The notes beneath the pieces are model-generated. The model saw only the letters and a list, made by a program, of their open reading frames with translations. It was not told where the DNA came from and ran no database searches. The position numbers were made by a program, and so were the translations under genes. A stretch of 64,000 nt of DNA from Sphingomonadaceae bacterium (GTDB lineage: Bacteria; Pseudomonadota; Alphaproteobacteria; Sphingomonadales; Sphingomonadaceae): contig JAFAZF010000003.1 in the NCBI GenBank assembly GCA_019239915.1, positions 1 to 64,000 of the forward strand, in the 5' to 3' direction. Positions 34,362 through 43,319 of this stretch are shown here, piece after piece (position 1 is the first letter of the stretch; every line of letters starts with the position of its first letter).

Positions 34362-34422
34362 CGTTCGCCCTGAGCGCAGTCGCAGGGCACGCGCTGGGCT
34401 TCGACTGTGCTCAGCCCGAACG
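34362..34422. repeat. Imperfect 27-bp inverted repeat (REP-like), possible bidirectional terminator
   Basis: Arms CGTTCGCCCTGAGCGCAGTC.. (34362-34388) and its partner (34396-34422) share about 21 of 27 positions when folded. 'CGTTCGGGCTGAGC..AGTCGAAGCCC' elements are, to my knowledge, common between sphingomonad genes. It separates the convergent SDR and acyl-CoA dehydrogenase. Confidence 0.68.
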
Positions 34423-34468
34423 GATGTAGTTGATCAGGTTGACCGGATAACGCTGAAGGTGGCGCGCC

Positions 34469-35617
34469 TCAGCGCCCGAGCATGTCCTTCGCGATCACGA
34501 TCTTCATCACTTCCGACGTGCCCGCGAAGATGCGGAAGATGCGCGCATCCTGGTAGAGCTGGCAGATCGGATATTCCTGCATGTAGCCGGCCGAGCCGTG
34601 CAGCTGGAGGCATTCGTCCATGATCCGGCCCTGGACCTCGGTGGTCTTGAGCTTGAGCGCTGCGGCGGTCGCCTGATCGAGCTCGCCGGCGTTGAACAGA
34701 TCGACGCAATGGTCGAGGAACGCTTGGCAGGCGAGCGCCTCGGCGCGCATCTCGGCGAGCTTGAACTTGGTGTTCTGGAAATCGGCGACGGTCGCGCCGA
34801 ACGCCTTGCGCTGCGTCACGAATTCCTGCGCAAGCGCGATCGCCTTCCATGACCAGGGCAGCGACTGGCCGGAGGTGGTCAGGCGCTCCTCAGCAAGGCC
34901 GCCGCGCATATAGGTGAAGCCCTGCGAAGCGTCGCCGATCACGTGGATCGGCTCGAGCACGACGTCTTCGAAGAACAGCTCGGCGGTGTCCTGCGTGTGG
35001 AAGCCGAGCTTCTCGAGCTTGCGGCCGTTGCGGAAGCCTTTCATTCCGCGTTCGACAAGGAAGAGGCCGAGTTCGCGCGGATTGCCCGGATTGGTCTTGG
35101 CAGCGACGACGAAGAGTTCGGCGATGATGCCGTAGCTGATGTAGGTCTTGGAGCCGTTGAGCACCCAGCTGCCGTCGCCACGCGGCTCGGCGCGGGTCTT
35201 GAAGCCGGCGATGTCGGAACCGGCGTCGGGCTCGGTCATCGCGATCGCGCAGATCATCTCGCCGGACGCGAGCTTGGGAAGATAATGGCGCTTCTGCTCC
35301 TCGCTGCCATGCTTCAGGATGTAAGGTGGCGAGTTGCGGTTGAGCGCGCCCATCCACATGCCGGATTCGAGGATCTCCGCGACCTCTTCCTGCATGATCT
35401 GATCGTAGCGATAGTCGGCGAGGCCGAGGCCGCCATATTCCTCAGGTACCCAGTAACAGAGGAAGCCCTGCTCGCCCGCCTTGCGATAGATTTCCCGATC
35501 GATCATGCCCTGCGCGCGAAAGCGGGCACGATGCGGCGCGACTTCGCGATCGAGAAAGGTGCGGAAGCTGTCGCGGAACGCTTCGAGCTCGGGCGTATAA
35601 TGGTTGCGGATCATCAT
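34469..35617 (-). CDS. Acyl-CoA dehydrogenase
   Basis: A 382-residue acyl-CoA dehydrogenase, starting at the first of two adjacent ATGs (35617/35614); no strong ribosome site is seen. Motifs: 'AIAMTEPDAGSDIAGFKT', 'RKAFGATVADFQNTKFKLAE' and 'LQLHGSAGYMQEYPICQLY'. The C-terminal Glu position is Ala ('FAGTSEVM'); Glu in 'LAEERLTTSG' may act as base. It stands alone on the minus strand between a palindrome and a divergent flavin enzyme at 35745. Confidence 0.92.
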   Translation of the reverse strand: MMIRNHYTPELEAFRDSFRTFLDREVAPHRARFRAQGMIDREIYRKAGEQGFLCYWVPEEYGGLGLADYRYDQIMQEEVAEILESGMWMGALNRNSPPYILKHGSEEQKRHYLPKLASGEMICAIAMTEPDAGSDIAGFKTRAEPRGDGSWVLNGSKTYISYGIIAELFVVAAKTNPGNPRELGLFLVERGMKGFRNGRKLEKLGFHTQDTAELFFEDVVLEPIHVIGDASQGFTYMRGGLAEERLTTSGQSLPWSWKAIALAQEFVTQRKAFGATVADFQNTKFKLAEMRAEALACQAFLDHCVDLFNAGELDQATAAALKLKTTEVQGRIMDECLQLHGSAGYMQEYPICQLYQDARIFRIFAGTSEVMKIVIAKDMLGR

Positions 35618-35744
35618 GGGGCGGCGTCGAATCCTCTTGCTCCCGCACGCCGCAACCACCATGTTGGAGCGTAGGTAACGGCATAAAGCACTACTTCCGT
35701 GTAGAGGATGTGTCGAGACTCACTGCAGACGGTCGGGAACGGGC

Positions 35745-36746
35745 ATGGCTTTCAAGACGCGCATCACGGAAATGCTCGGGATCGAGCATCCGATCGTTCA
35801 GGGCGGCATGATGCATGTCGGCCGCGCGGAGCTCGCTTCCGCGGTATCGAACGCGGGTGCGCTCGGTATCCTCACCGGCCTCACCCAGCCGACGCCGGAG
35901 GCGCTGCGCGACGAGATCGAGCGCTGCCGCGCGATGACGTCGAAGCCGTTCGGTGTGAACATGACTGTGTTTCCGACGATCAACCCGCCTGATTATAAGG
36001 GCTATGCGCAGGCGATCATCGATTCCGGGATCAAGATTGTCGAGACTGCCGGGACCCCCGCCGTCGCCGAGCTTTGGGAGATGTGGAAGCCGCACGGCAT
36101 CCGCATCCTCCACAAATGCACCTCTGTGCGGCATTCGCTCTCGGCCGAGCGCAAGGGCGTCGATGCGATCTCGATCGACGGTTTCGAATGCGCCGGCCAT
36201 CCCGGCGAGGATGACATCCCCGGCCTGATCCTGTTTCCGGCAGCCGCCGACAAGGTCAAGATTCCGCTGATCGCATCGGGCGGCATCGCCGACGGGCGCG
36301 GTCTTGTCGCCGCGCTGGCGCTCGGTGCCGAGGGCGTCAACATGGGCACGCGCTTCTGCGCCACCAAGGAAGCGCCGATCCACGACAATCTCAAGCAGGC
36401 TTATGTCGATAATGACGAGCGCGGCACGCACCTGATCTTCCGCAAGTTCAAGAACACCGCGCGTGTCGGCAAGAGCGCGGTGTCGGACGAGGTGGTGCGC
36501 ATCTCGGCCGAGCCGGACGCCGAGTTCGGGGACATCCAGCATCTCGTCTCCGGCGCGAAGGGTAAGGTCGTGATCGACGAGGGCGACATGTCCGCCGGCA
36601 TCTTCTGGGCAGGCATGACGCAGGGGCTGATCCACGACATTCCCACTGCGCAGGAGCTGATCGACCGCATGATCGGCGATGCGGAGGCAATCGTCCGCGA
36701 TCGCCTGAACGGGTTCATGGCGGCGAAGATATCCGAGTTCGCCTGA
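35745..36746 (+). CDS. Nitronate monooxygenase-like NAD(P)H/FMN oxidoreductase
   Basis: A 333-residue TIM-barrel flavoprotein of the 2-nitropropane dioxygenase family. 'HPIVQGGMMHVGRAELASAV', 'SIDGFECAGHPGEDDI' and 'IPLIASGGIADGRGLVAALA' are the FMN-binding and active-site signatures. Many members in catabolic clusters are NADH:quinone or enoyl reductases rather than nitronate oxidases. A thiolase follows after 79 bp and an acyl-CoA ligase after that; the three may be one transcript. Confidence 0.9.
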   Translation: MAFKTRITEMLGIEHPIVQGGMMHVGRAELASAVSNAGALGILTGLTQPTPEALRDEIERCRAMTSKPFGVNMTVFPTINPPDYKGYAQAIIDSGIKIVETAGTPAVAELWEMWKPHGIRILHKCTSVRHSLSAERKGVDAISIDGFECAGHPGEDDIPGLILFPAAADKVKIPLIASGGIADGRGLVAALALGAEGVNMGTRFCATKEAPIHDNLKQAYVDNDERGTHLIFRKFKNTARVGKSAVSDEVVRISAEPDAEFGDIQHLVSGAKGKVVIDEGDMSAGIFWAGMTQGLIHDIPTAQELIDRMIGDAEAIVRDRLNGFMAAKISEFA

Positions 36747-36825
36747 GCATATATTCCGAGAGGATCATCGACATCGCGGCACACGGCCAAGGGGCTGGCG
36801 CGCGGATAGGAAGACGGAGCAGATC

Positions 36826-37989
36826 ATGGCCGAAGCTTATATCGTCGAGGCGGTGCGCACTGCCGGCGGGCGGCGAAACGGGCGCCTCGCGGGCATCCAT
36901 TCCGACGATCTCGGGGCGCTGAGCCTCAATGCGATCCTCGATCGCACCGGCCTCGATCCGGCCGCCGTCGAGGACGTCATCATCGGCTGCGTCACGCAAG
37001 CCGGCGAGCAGTCGATGCATGTCGGGCGCTATTGCGTTCTCGCCTCGAAGCTGCCCGCGAGCGTGCCCGCCGTGACGATCGATCGTCAGTGCGGCTCTTC
37101 GCAGCAGGCGATCCAATTCGCGGCACAGGCGGTGATGTCCGGCACGCAGGATATCGTCATTGCCGGCGGTGTCGAGAGCATGACGCGCACGCCGATGGGC
37201 TCGGCCGCGCGTGTGCCGGAAGGCGTCTCGCCCTATTCGGATTCGGTGCTCAAGCGGTTCGGCGTCGATGGCTTCAGCCAGTTCGGCGGCGCCGAGATGA
37301 TCGCGAAGAAGCATGGCTTCAGCCGCGACATGCTCGACGCGTTCGGGCTCGACAGCCACAAGAAGGCGCAGGCCGCAACCAACAGCGGTGCGTTTGGCAC
37401 CGAGATCGTGCCTGTCGACATCGTGCTGGCGGACGGGACGCCGGACGTCCACACCAAGGACGAGGGCATTCGTTGGGACGCCTCGCCCGAGGGCATGGCG
37501 AACGTGAAGCTGCTCGTCGAGGGCGGCGTCATCACCGCTGCCACGTCGAGCCAGATCACCGACGGTTCGTCCGCCGTGCTGGTCGTATCCGAGCGCGCGC
37601 TCAAGGAACATAATCTGACCCCGCTCGCGCGCATCCATAATCTCACCGTCACCGGTGGCGATCCCGTGATCATGCTCGAGGAGCCGCTGTTCGCCACCGA
37701 AAAGGCGCTGAAGCGCGCCGGCATGAAGATCGACGACATCGACCTTTACGAGGTCAACGAGGCGTTCGCGCCGGTGCCGATGGCGTGGCTCAAGCATCTC
37801 GGCGCCGACCCCGCGAAGCTCAACGTCAACGGTGGCGCGATCGCGCTCGGCCATCCGCTCGGCGCCTCGGGTACCAAGCTGATGGCGACGCTGATCAACG
37901 CGCTCAAGGCGCGCGGCAAGCGCTGGGGCCTCCAGACGATGTGCGAAGGCGGCGGCCTCGCCAACGTGACGATCATCGAGGCGCTGTAA
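36826..37989 (+). CDS. Acetyl-CoA acetyltransferase (thiolase)
   Basis: A 387-residue thiolase. The nucleophile is Cys89 in 'TIDRQCGSSQQA', the His is in 'IALGHPLGASG' near residue 343, and the second Cys is in 'MCEGGGLANVT' near 377. All catalytic parts are present, unlike in the relic at 2954. It cleaves a 3-ketoacyl-CoA to release acetyl- or propionyl-CoA. It is the only intact thiolase in the window, so any thiolytic step here depends on it. Confidence 0.94.
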   Translation: MAEAYIVEAVRTAGGRRNGRLAGIHSDDLGALSLNAILDRTGLDPAAVEDVIIGCVTQAGEQSMHVGRYCVLASKLPASVPAVTIDRQCGSSQQAIQFAAQAVMSGTQDIVIAGGVESMTRTPMGSAARVPEGVSPYSDSVLKRFGVDGFSQFGGAEMIAKKHGFSRDMLDAFGLDSHKKAQAATNSGAFGTEIVPVDIVLADGTPDVHTKDEGIRWDASPEGMANVKLLVEGGVITAATSSQITDGSSAVLVVSERALKEHNLTPLARIHNLTVTGGDPVIMLEEPLFATEKALKRAGMKIDDIDLYEVNEAFAPVPMAWLKHLGADPAKLNVNGGAIALGHPLGASGTKLMATLINALKARGKRWGLQTMCEGGGLANVTIIEAL

Positions 37990-38062
37990 GAACGAGCCCG
38001 CCGCCGCCGCGTCCGGCGTTAGATCGGAGTGGCAGCGGCGGGCGCCCTGGGAGAGGGTAGCC

Positions 38063-39601
38063 ATGTATATCACGCAATGCCTGCATCGCATGATGCAGCG
38101 CGCGCCCGACGGCGTCGCCGCGATCGATGGCGATCGTCGCACGAGCTGGGCGGAATTGGGCGAGGGCGTCGCGCGCTTCGCCGGCGCGATGCGGGCGATT
38201 GGCGTCGGCCCCGGCGACCGGGTCGCGATCCTCTCGCGCAACAGCGATCGCTTCCTCGAATATGTTCTCGGCACGCTCTGGGCCGGCGGCGTGATCAACC
38301 CGGTCAATCTGCGCTGGACGGCAGCGGAGATGGGCTATTCGCTTGCCGACTGCGATACCCGCGTCCTGCTCGTCGAGCCAGGGTTCGAGCATCTCCTGCC
38401 GCTCATTCGTGCCGAGGCGCCGGGGCTCACGCATGTCCTTTCGACCGGCGAGACGAGCGCGGAGGGCATCGTGCCGCGCAGCCTATGGCTGGCGAACGCG
38501 GCGCCGATTGCCGATGCCCTGCGGCGCGGCAACGATCTCGCCGCGATCCTCTACACCGGCGGCACCACCGGCCGCCCCAAAGGTGTGATGCTCAGCCACG
38601 CCAACATGGTCTGGTCGGTCATGGGGAGCCTGGCCGAGCCCGGCTGCGCTCCGGGAAGCGTCTTCCTGCATTCCGCGCCGCTGTTCCATATCGGCGCGCT
38701 TTCCGGTTTATTGCTTTCGCTGTTTGCCGGATCGACCTGTGCCTTCATTCCCGCGTTCGAGCCGCTCGCGATGATCGAGACTATCGCGCGGCACCGCGTC
38801 ACCGACGTCTTCTTCGTGCCGACGATGTTGCGCATGACGATCGACCATCCGCGGTTCGCGGAGTTCGATACGACCAGCGTCGAACGCATCCGCTACGGCG
38901 CGGCGCCGATCGACGATGTCCTGCTCGATCGCGCGATCGACGCGTTTCCCAACGCTAGCTTCTGCCAGGCTTATGGCATGACCGAGCTGTCGCCGACCTG
39001 CTGTCTGCTCGGCCCCGCCGATCATAGCGCGGAAGCGCGTGCGGACGGACGCGGTCGTTCCGCGGGACGCGCGACGACGGTCTGCGAAGTCCGCATCGTC
39101 GGGCCGGATGACGCGGAAACGCCGCGCGGACAGGTGGGCGAAATCGCGGTGCGGGGGCCGACGGTCATGCAGGGGTATTGGAACAAGCCCGAGGCGACCG
39201 CGGCGGCGGTGCGCGACGGCTGGATGCACACCGGCGACCTCGGCCGCATGGATGAAAATGGCTACGTTACCATCGTCGATCGGCTCAAGGACATGATCAT
39301 CACCGGTGGCGAGAACGTCTATTCCGCCGAGGTCGAAAATGTTGTCGCGACGCACCCAAGCGTGGCGGCGGTGGCGGTGATCGCATTGCCGGACGAGCGT
39401 TGGGGCGAACGCGTCCATGCCGTAATCGTGCCGCGTCCCGGCAGCGCCGCCGATGGCGCGGCGATCGAGGCGCATTGCCGCGCAGGGCTGGCCGGTTACA
39501 AGATCCCCCGTTCGATCGAGTTCGTCGAGGCGTTGCCGCTCTCGGGCGCCGGCAAGATCCTCAAGGCCGAGCTGCGACGGGGGCGCGTCGGTTCCGGCTG
39601 A
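38063..39601 (+). CDS. AMP-forming acyl-CoA synthetase (fatty-acid-CoA ligase type)
   Basis: A 512-residue ANL-superfamily ligase. The phosphate loop is 'YTGGTTGRPKGVML', the adenine motif 'YGMTELSPTC', the hinge region 'GWMHTGDLGRMDENG', and the C-terminal catalytic lysine is in 'LSGAGKILKAELRRG'. It activates an acid to acyl-AMP and then acyl-CoA. GGGAGAGGG precedes ATG 38063. It follows thiolase by 73 bp. A second AMP-forming ligase is at 55057. Confidence 0.93.
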   Translation: MYITQCLHRMMQRAPDGVAAIDGDRRTSWAELGEGVARFAGAMRAIGVGPGDRVAILSRNSDRFLEYVLGTLWAGGVINPVNLRWTAAEMGYSLADCDTRVLLVEPGFEHLLPLIRAEAPGLTHVLSTGETSAEGIVPRSLWLANAAPIADALRRGNDLAAILYTGGTTGRPKGVMLSHANMVWSVMGSLAEPGCAPGSVFLHSAPLFHIGALSGLLLSLFAGSTCAFIPAFEPLAMIETIARHRVTDVFFVPTMLRMTIDHPRFAEFDTTSVERIRYGAAPIDDVLLDRAIDAFPNASFCQAYGMTELSPTCCLLGPADHSAEARADGRGRSAGRATTVCEVRIVGPDDAETPRGQVGEIAVRGPTVMQGYWNKPEATAAAVRDGWMHTGDLGRMDENGYVTIVDRLKDMIITGGENVYSAEVENVVATHPSVAAVAVIALPDERWGERVHAVIVPRPGSAADGAAIEAHCRAGLAGYKIPRSIEFVEALPLSGAGKILKAELRRGRVGSG

Positions 39602-39630
39602 CTGGAATAAGGCTTTCGAAACAATGCCGG

Positions 39631-39653
39631 CTACGCAGTAGCGTAGTTATAAT
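39631..39653 (+). promoter_or_regulatory. Promoter with TATAAT and an abutting inverted repeat
   Basis: A perfect TATAAT (39648-39653) lies 76 bp before the PRC-barrel gene. Directly upstream is CTACGC-AGTA-GCGTAG (39631-39646), a 6-bp inverted repeat in the spacer, suggesting repressor control. No convincing -35 is seen. Confidence 0.55.
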
Positions 39654-39729
39654 ATGCCGACATAGCATCTTCCCTTACGCTGATTTCTGATGCAATGCAG
39701 CAGAACCCAGTCTCAGGGAGAAACGAAAA

Positions 39730-40023
39730 ATGAATAAGCTGCTCATCGCCGCGATGTCGGCAACCTCGCTTCTGTTCGGTGGCGCTGCGCTCGCGCAAGA
39801 TGCCGCCGCCTTTCCGCTTCACGCCGGCGTGACGATCCGTTCGTCGGACGGTCATCGCCTTGGCTTCGTCGATCAGGTGTTCACGGGCAGCGACGGTCAG
39901 CCGACCGCGGCGCAGGTGATCGTCGATGATCGCCTGGTCAACATTCCCGTCTCGACGATCAAGCCGGTCGATAAGACCCACTTCACGACGAGCCTGTCGT
40001 ACAAGGAAGTCGAGCATCTCTAA
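39730..40023 (+). CDS. Secreted PRC-barrel-like small protein
   Basis: A 97-residue protein. Residues 1-22 are a clear signal peptide ('LLIAAMSATSLLFGGAALAQ') with cleavage after AlaLeuAlaGln. The mature part reads as a PRC-barrel-like domain ('VTIRSSDGHRLGFVDQVF', 'TAAQVIVDDRLVNIPVSTI'). It should be periplasmic. AGGGAG lies upstream of ATG 39730. It has its own promoter (TATAAT) and terminator hairpin, so it is a stand-alone unit. Function unknown; likely a stress or envelope protein. Confidence 0.82.
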   Translation: MNKLLIAAMSATSLLFGGAALAQDAAAFPLHAGVTIRSSDGHRLGFVDQVFTGSDGQPTAAQVIVDDRLVNIPVSTIKPVDKTHFTTSLSYKEVEHL

Positions 40024-40031
40024 TCCGGCCG

Positions 40032-40060
40032 GCGGCGATCTGCCTTTGGCAGGTCGCCGC
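40032..40060 (+). terminator. Hairpin terminator candidate
   Basis: GCGGCGATCTGCC, loop TTT, GGCAGGTCGCCGC: a 13-bp stem with one G-U pair, eight bases after the PRC-barrel stop. There is no T-run. It also lies downstream of the convergent crotonase at 40120. Confidence 0.65.
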
Positions 40061-40119
40061 TCGCTCCGCATCTGCGCGGGACTCCCGCCTGTCCGGCTCG
40101 GCTTCGCGGACCTTGCGGC

Positions 40120-40878
40120 TCAGCCCTTGCGCTGAAACGCGCCCCGGCGCTCCGCCGCATCCTTGTCCAGGCCCTCGTTGCGCATGAGCTCGTGGGTCAG
40201 ACCCTGCATGAGCGGCAAGCCGTCGGTCTCGTAGATCAGCTTCTTGTTGGCGCCGTTCGCGTGCCAGCTGTTCGCCATGATCTCCTGCGCGATTTCGCGC
40301 GCCCTGGCGGTCAGCTCGACGTCGCTTACGCACTCGTTGGCGAGGCCCATCGCCTCTGCCTGACGGCCGCTGTAGCGGCGGCAGGTGAGCATCATCTCGA
40401 GCGCCTTGGCCTGTCCTACCCGGCGCGGCAGCCGCTGCGACATACCCCAGCCGGGCACCATGCCCCATTTCGCGTGGGTGTCGGCGAACTGGGCGCTTTC
40501 GCCGGCGATGATGAAGTCGCAGGAGAGCGCAAGCTCGAGACCCGCGGTCATGCACCAGCCATGTACCTGCGCGATCACCGGCTGCCGAAGCCTGGTCAGC
40601 TTCTCGAGCGTCAGCAGCTCGTGCCGGATCCATCCGACCCGATCCGAATGCGGTGTTTCCTTGAGGTCATGCCCCGCGCAGAAGCCGTCGCCGGCGCCCC
40701 GGATCACCACGCAGCCGATATCGTCGCCTCCGCTCTCGATCGCGGCGATATGGCGGCGAAACTCCTTGAAAAGCGCGCGGTCGATCGCGTTCTTCTTCTC
40801 CGGCCGGTTCAGCGTGAGCGTGCAGATCCCGTCGCTATCCTCGCGCAGCACGAGTGCGCCGTTTCCCGAATCGTCCAT
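40120..40878 (-). CDS. Enoyl-CoA hydratase/isomerase family protein
   Basis: A 252-residue crotonase. The CoA motif is 'FCAGHDLKETPH' and the pocket 'VHGWCMTAGLELALSCD' keeps the first hydratase Glu (rat Glu144 equivalent), the only crotonase here that does. The second Glu is His in 'FADTHAKWGMVPGWGM'. Hydration may still be possible but by a changed mechanism. Convergent with the PRC-barrel gene and divergent from the SDR at 40967 (88 bp). Confidence 0.9.
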   Translation of the reverse strand: MDDSGNGALVLREDSDGICTLTLNRPEKKNAIDRALFKEFRRHIAAIESGGDDIGCVVIRGAGDGFCAGHDLKETPHSDRVGWIRHELLTLEKLTRLRQPVIAQVHGWCMTAGLELALSCDFIIAGESAQFADTHAKWGMVPGWGMSQRLPRRVGQAKALEMMLTCRRYSGRQAEAMGLANECVSDVELTARAREIAQEIMANSWHANGANKKLIYETDGLPLMQGLTHELMRNEGLDKDAAERRGAFQRKG

Positions 40879-40966
40879 ATGATTCCTCCCGCCGCGCGGC
40901 TTTGACCTTGCGCCTATTCTGATCCTTGCTCATGGCACAATCCCAGCTGGCGACGAAGGGAAGAGC

Positions 40967-41743
40967 ATGGCGCGGGCGCCGACATTCGATCTTACCGGCC
41001 GCGTCGCGCTGGTGACCGGCGCGTCCTCGGGGCTTGGCGAGCGCTATGCCCGCATCCTTGCCGCGTCCGGTGCCAAGCTGATGCTCGCCGCGCGCCGTGC
41101 CGATCGCCTTGAAGCGTTGCGGGCGGAGATCGCAGCCGCCGGCGGCGAAGCCGCGACGGTGGCGATGGACGTTGCCGACGAAGCGTCGACGATCGCCGCC
41201 TACGATGCCGCCGAGGCCGCTTTCGGCACCGTCGACACGATCATCGCCAATGCCGGCATGAACTCGGAAGGGCCGACCACCGAGCTGGCGGTCGCGGATT
41301 TCGATCAGACCGTCGCCGTCAATCTGCGGGGCGTCTTCCTGACCGTTCGCGAGGGTGCGCGGCGGTTGATCGCGGCCGGCTCAAAGGAGAAGCAGAGCGG
41401 CCGGATCGTCATCACCGCGTCGATCACGGCCGACACGATCTCGCCCGGCCTCGCCGTCTACAGCGGTACCAAGGCCGGCGTCGTCCAGATGGGCAAGGTG
41501 ATGGCGCGTGACTGGGTTCGCCAGGGCATCAACGTCAACATGATCTGCCCCGGTTACATCAGGACCGAGATCAACAGCGAGTGGTTCGATACGGCCGGCG
41601 GCGCCAGGCAGATCGAGAAATTCCCGCGCCGCCGCCTGATGGAGGAGAGCGATCTCGACGTCGCGCTGCTGTGGCTCTGCTCGGATGCCTCGCGCGCCGT
41701 CACCGGCACGGCGGTGACCGTTGACGACGGTCAGTCGCTCTGA
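40967..41743 (+). CDS. Short-chain dehydrogenase/reductase
   Basis: A 258-residue SDR with 'VTGASSGLGERYARIL', 'IANAGMNSEG' and 'YSGTKAGVVQMG' (Tyr-Lys pair). 'MICPGYIRTEINSEWF' follows, then the family closing 'GTAVTVDDGQSL'. It is a likely 3-hydroxyacyl or alcohol dehydrogenase. The stop shares one base with the next start (TGATG). It opens an operon of SDR, thioesterase, alpha-methylacyl-CoA racemase and phosphatase-like protein. Confidence 0.9.
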   Translation: MARAPTFDLTGRVALVTGASSGLGERYARILAASGAKLMLAARRADRLEALRAEIAAAGGEAATVAMDVADEASTIAAYDAAEAAFGTVDTIIANAGMNSEGPTTELAVADFDQTVAVNLRGVFLTVREGARRLIAAGSKEKQSGRIVITASITADTISPGLAVYSGTKAGVVQMGKVMARDWVRQGINVNMICPGYIRTEINSEWFDTAGGARQIEKFPRRRLMEESDLDVALLWLCSDASRAVTGTAVTVDDGQSL

Positions 41744-42192
41744 TGCCGCGCATCGCGCCCGAACTGCTCGATACCGGACGCTACCCCTTCGTTCACGAAG
41801 TCGCGACCCGCTTCGCGGACGTCGACCCGAACTGGCACATCAACAATGTCGCGATGGCTGCGGCGTTCGAGGATGCGCGCGCCCGCTTCATGCGATCGAT
41901 CGGCGTCCACGATGCGCTGAACGGGATGCGCATCCTGATCGTGTCGGCGCACTACGAGTATCTTGCCGAGGCGCATTATCCCCAACCGATCGTCGTGCAT
42001 GTCGGCGTGGTCGGGAGGGGGCGGACGAGCTGGACCGTCGGCCAGGTCGCAGTGCAGGCAGGGCAGGCTTGCGGTTATTGCCAGGCGACCTTCGTCGCGC
42101 TTGACGATGCCGGGCCGGCCGTGCCGCATGCGCCGATCCGCGACGCACTCGATGCGAACATCATCCGACCGTCGGCAGGGCTCGTGCCATGA
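41743..42192 (+). CDS. Acyl-CoA thioesterase, 4-hydroxybenzoyl-CoA thioesterase-type hotdog fold
   Basis: A 149-residue hotdog protein. 'TRFADVDPNWHINNVAMAAA' is the classic 4HBT active-site opening with Asp and His/Asn, followed by a long helix and 'PIVVHVGVVGRGRTSWTVGQ'. It hydrolyses an acyl-CoA to the acid and CoA, perhaps to release dead-end intermediates or CoA. It begins one base into the SDR stop and ends in an ATGA overlap with the racemase. Confidence 0.9.
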   Translation: MPRIAPELLDTGRYPFVHEVATRFADVDPNWHINNVAMAAAFEDARARFMRSIGVHDALNGMRILIVSAHYEYLAEAHYPQPIVVHVGVVGRGRTSWTVGQVAVQAGQACGYCQATFVALDDAGPAVPHAPIRDALDANIIRPSAGLVP

Positions 42193-43319
42193 GCGGCGCG
42201 CTCGCCGGCCTGCGCATTGTCGAGTTCGTCGGCCTCGGGCCTGGACCTTTCGCCGCCATGATGCTCGCCGATCATGGCGCCGAGGTGATCCGCGTCGAGC
42301 GGCCCGGCGGCAGCCAGATCGTCGAACGGTCGACGGCGCGCTCGCGCCGCTCGATCACGGTCGATCTCAAGCAGCCGGAAGGGCTGGCGCTGGTGAAGGA
42401 CCTGTGCCGGTCGGCGGATGGATTGATCGAAGGCTTTCGCCCCGGCGTGATGGAGCGGTTGGGCCTCGGCCCCGACGCGCTGCTCGCCGACAATTCCCGC
42501 CTCGTCTATGGTCGCATGACGGGCTGGGGCCAAGATGGGCCGCTCGCGCAGGTCGCCGGCCACGACATCAACTACATCGCGCTGGTCGGCGTGCTCCACA
42601 TGATCGGCCGCAAGGGCGAGCGGCCGGTGCCGCCGCTCAACCTCGTGGGCGATTTCGGCGGCGGCGGCATGCTGCTCGCCTTCGGCATGGTCACGGCGCT
42701 GCTCGCGGTGCGGATGGGCCGCCCGGGTCAGGTCGTCGATGCGGCGATGACCGATGGCGCCGCGCTGCTCGCGATGATGCAATATGGCCTGCTCGGCGAA
42801 GGCGGCTACCACGACGAGGCGGGGACCAACTGGCTCGATGGCGGCGCGCACTATTACGACACCTATGCCTGCGCCGATGGGCGGTGGATCAGCATCGGTG
42901 CGATCGAGCCGCAATTCTATGCGCTGCTGCGCGAAACGCTCGGGCTGGCCGACGATCCGGCTTTCGATGCGCACGAGGTCGAGGCCGCGTGGCCGATCCT
43001 GAAGCAGCGGCTCGCCGAGATCTTCGCCACCAAGACACGCGACGCGTGGTGCGCGCTGATGGAAGGCACCGACGTCTGCTTCGCGCCGGTGCTCTCGATG
43101 CGCGAAGCGCAGCGCCATCCGCACAATGTCGCGCGCGCCACCTTCATCGAGGTCGACGGGGTCGTCCAACCGGGTCCTGCGCCGAGATTCTCCGCAACGC
43201 CGGCGGCGATGCCGCGATCCGCGCCCGCATCCGGCGCCGACAGCGAAGCGGTCGCGCGCGTGCTCGGCTATGATGACGCGCGCGTCGCGGCGTTGAAAGC
43301 CAAGGGCGTGCTCGGTTGA
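42189..43319 (+). CDS. Alpha-methylacyl-CoA racemase-like, CaiB/BaiF family
   Basis: A 376-residue CaiB/BaiF-fold protein. The racemase catalytic pair is present: His125 in 'GHDINYIALVG' and Asp155 in 'NLVGDFGGGGM', in near-exact register with His126/Asp156 of mycobacterial MCR. It should epimerise 2-methyl-branched acyl-CoAs, a step required when an isoprenoid or sterol side chain enters beta-oxidation. This is the best hint to the pathway substrate. ATG in an ATGA overlap with the thioesterase. Confidence 0.93.
   Translation: MSGALAGLRIVEFVGLGPGPFAAMMLADHGAEVIRVERPGGSQIVERSTARSRRSITVDLKQPEGLALVKDLCRSADGLIEGFRPGVMERLGLGPDALLADNSRLVYGRMTGWGQDGPLAQVAGHDINYIALVGVLHMIGRKGERPVPPLNLVGDFGGGGMLLAFGMVTALLAVRMGRPGQVVDAAMTDGAALLAMMQYGLLGEGGYHDEAGTNWLDGGAHYYDTYACADGRWISIGAIEPQFYALLRETLGLADDPAFDAHEVEAAWPILKQRLAEIFATKTRDAWCALMEGTDVCFAPVLSMREAQRHPHNVARATFIEVDGVVQPGPAPRFSATPAAMPRSAPASGADSEAVARVLGYDDARVAALKAKGVLG

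Noticed and set aside
36715-38307. A 530-codon minus-strand open frame
   Set aside because: It is antisense to the intact thiolase and the start of the ligase, with no family motif and shadow-like composition.
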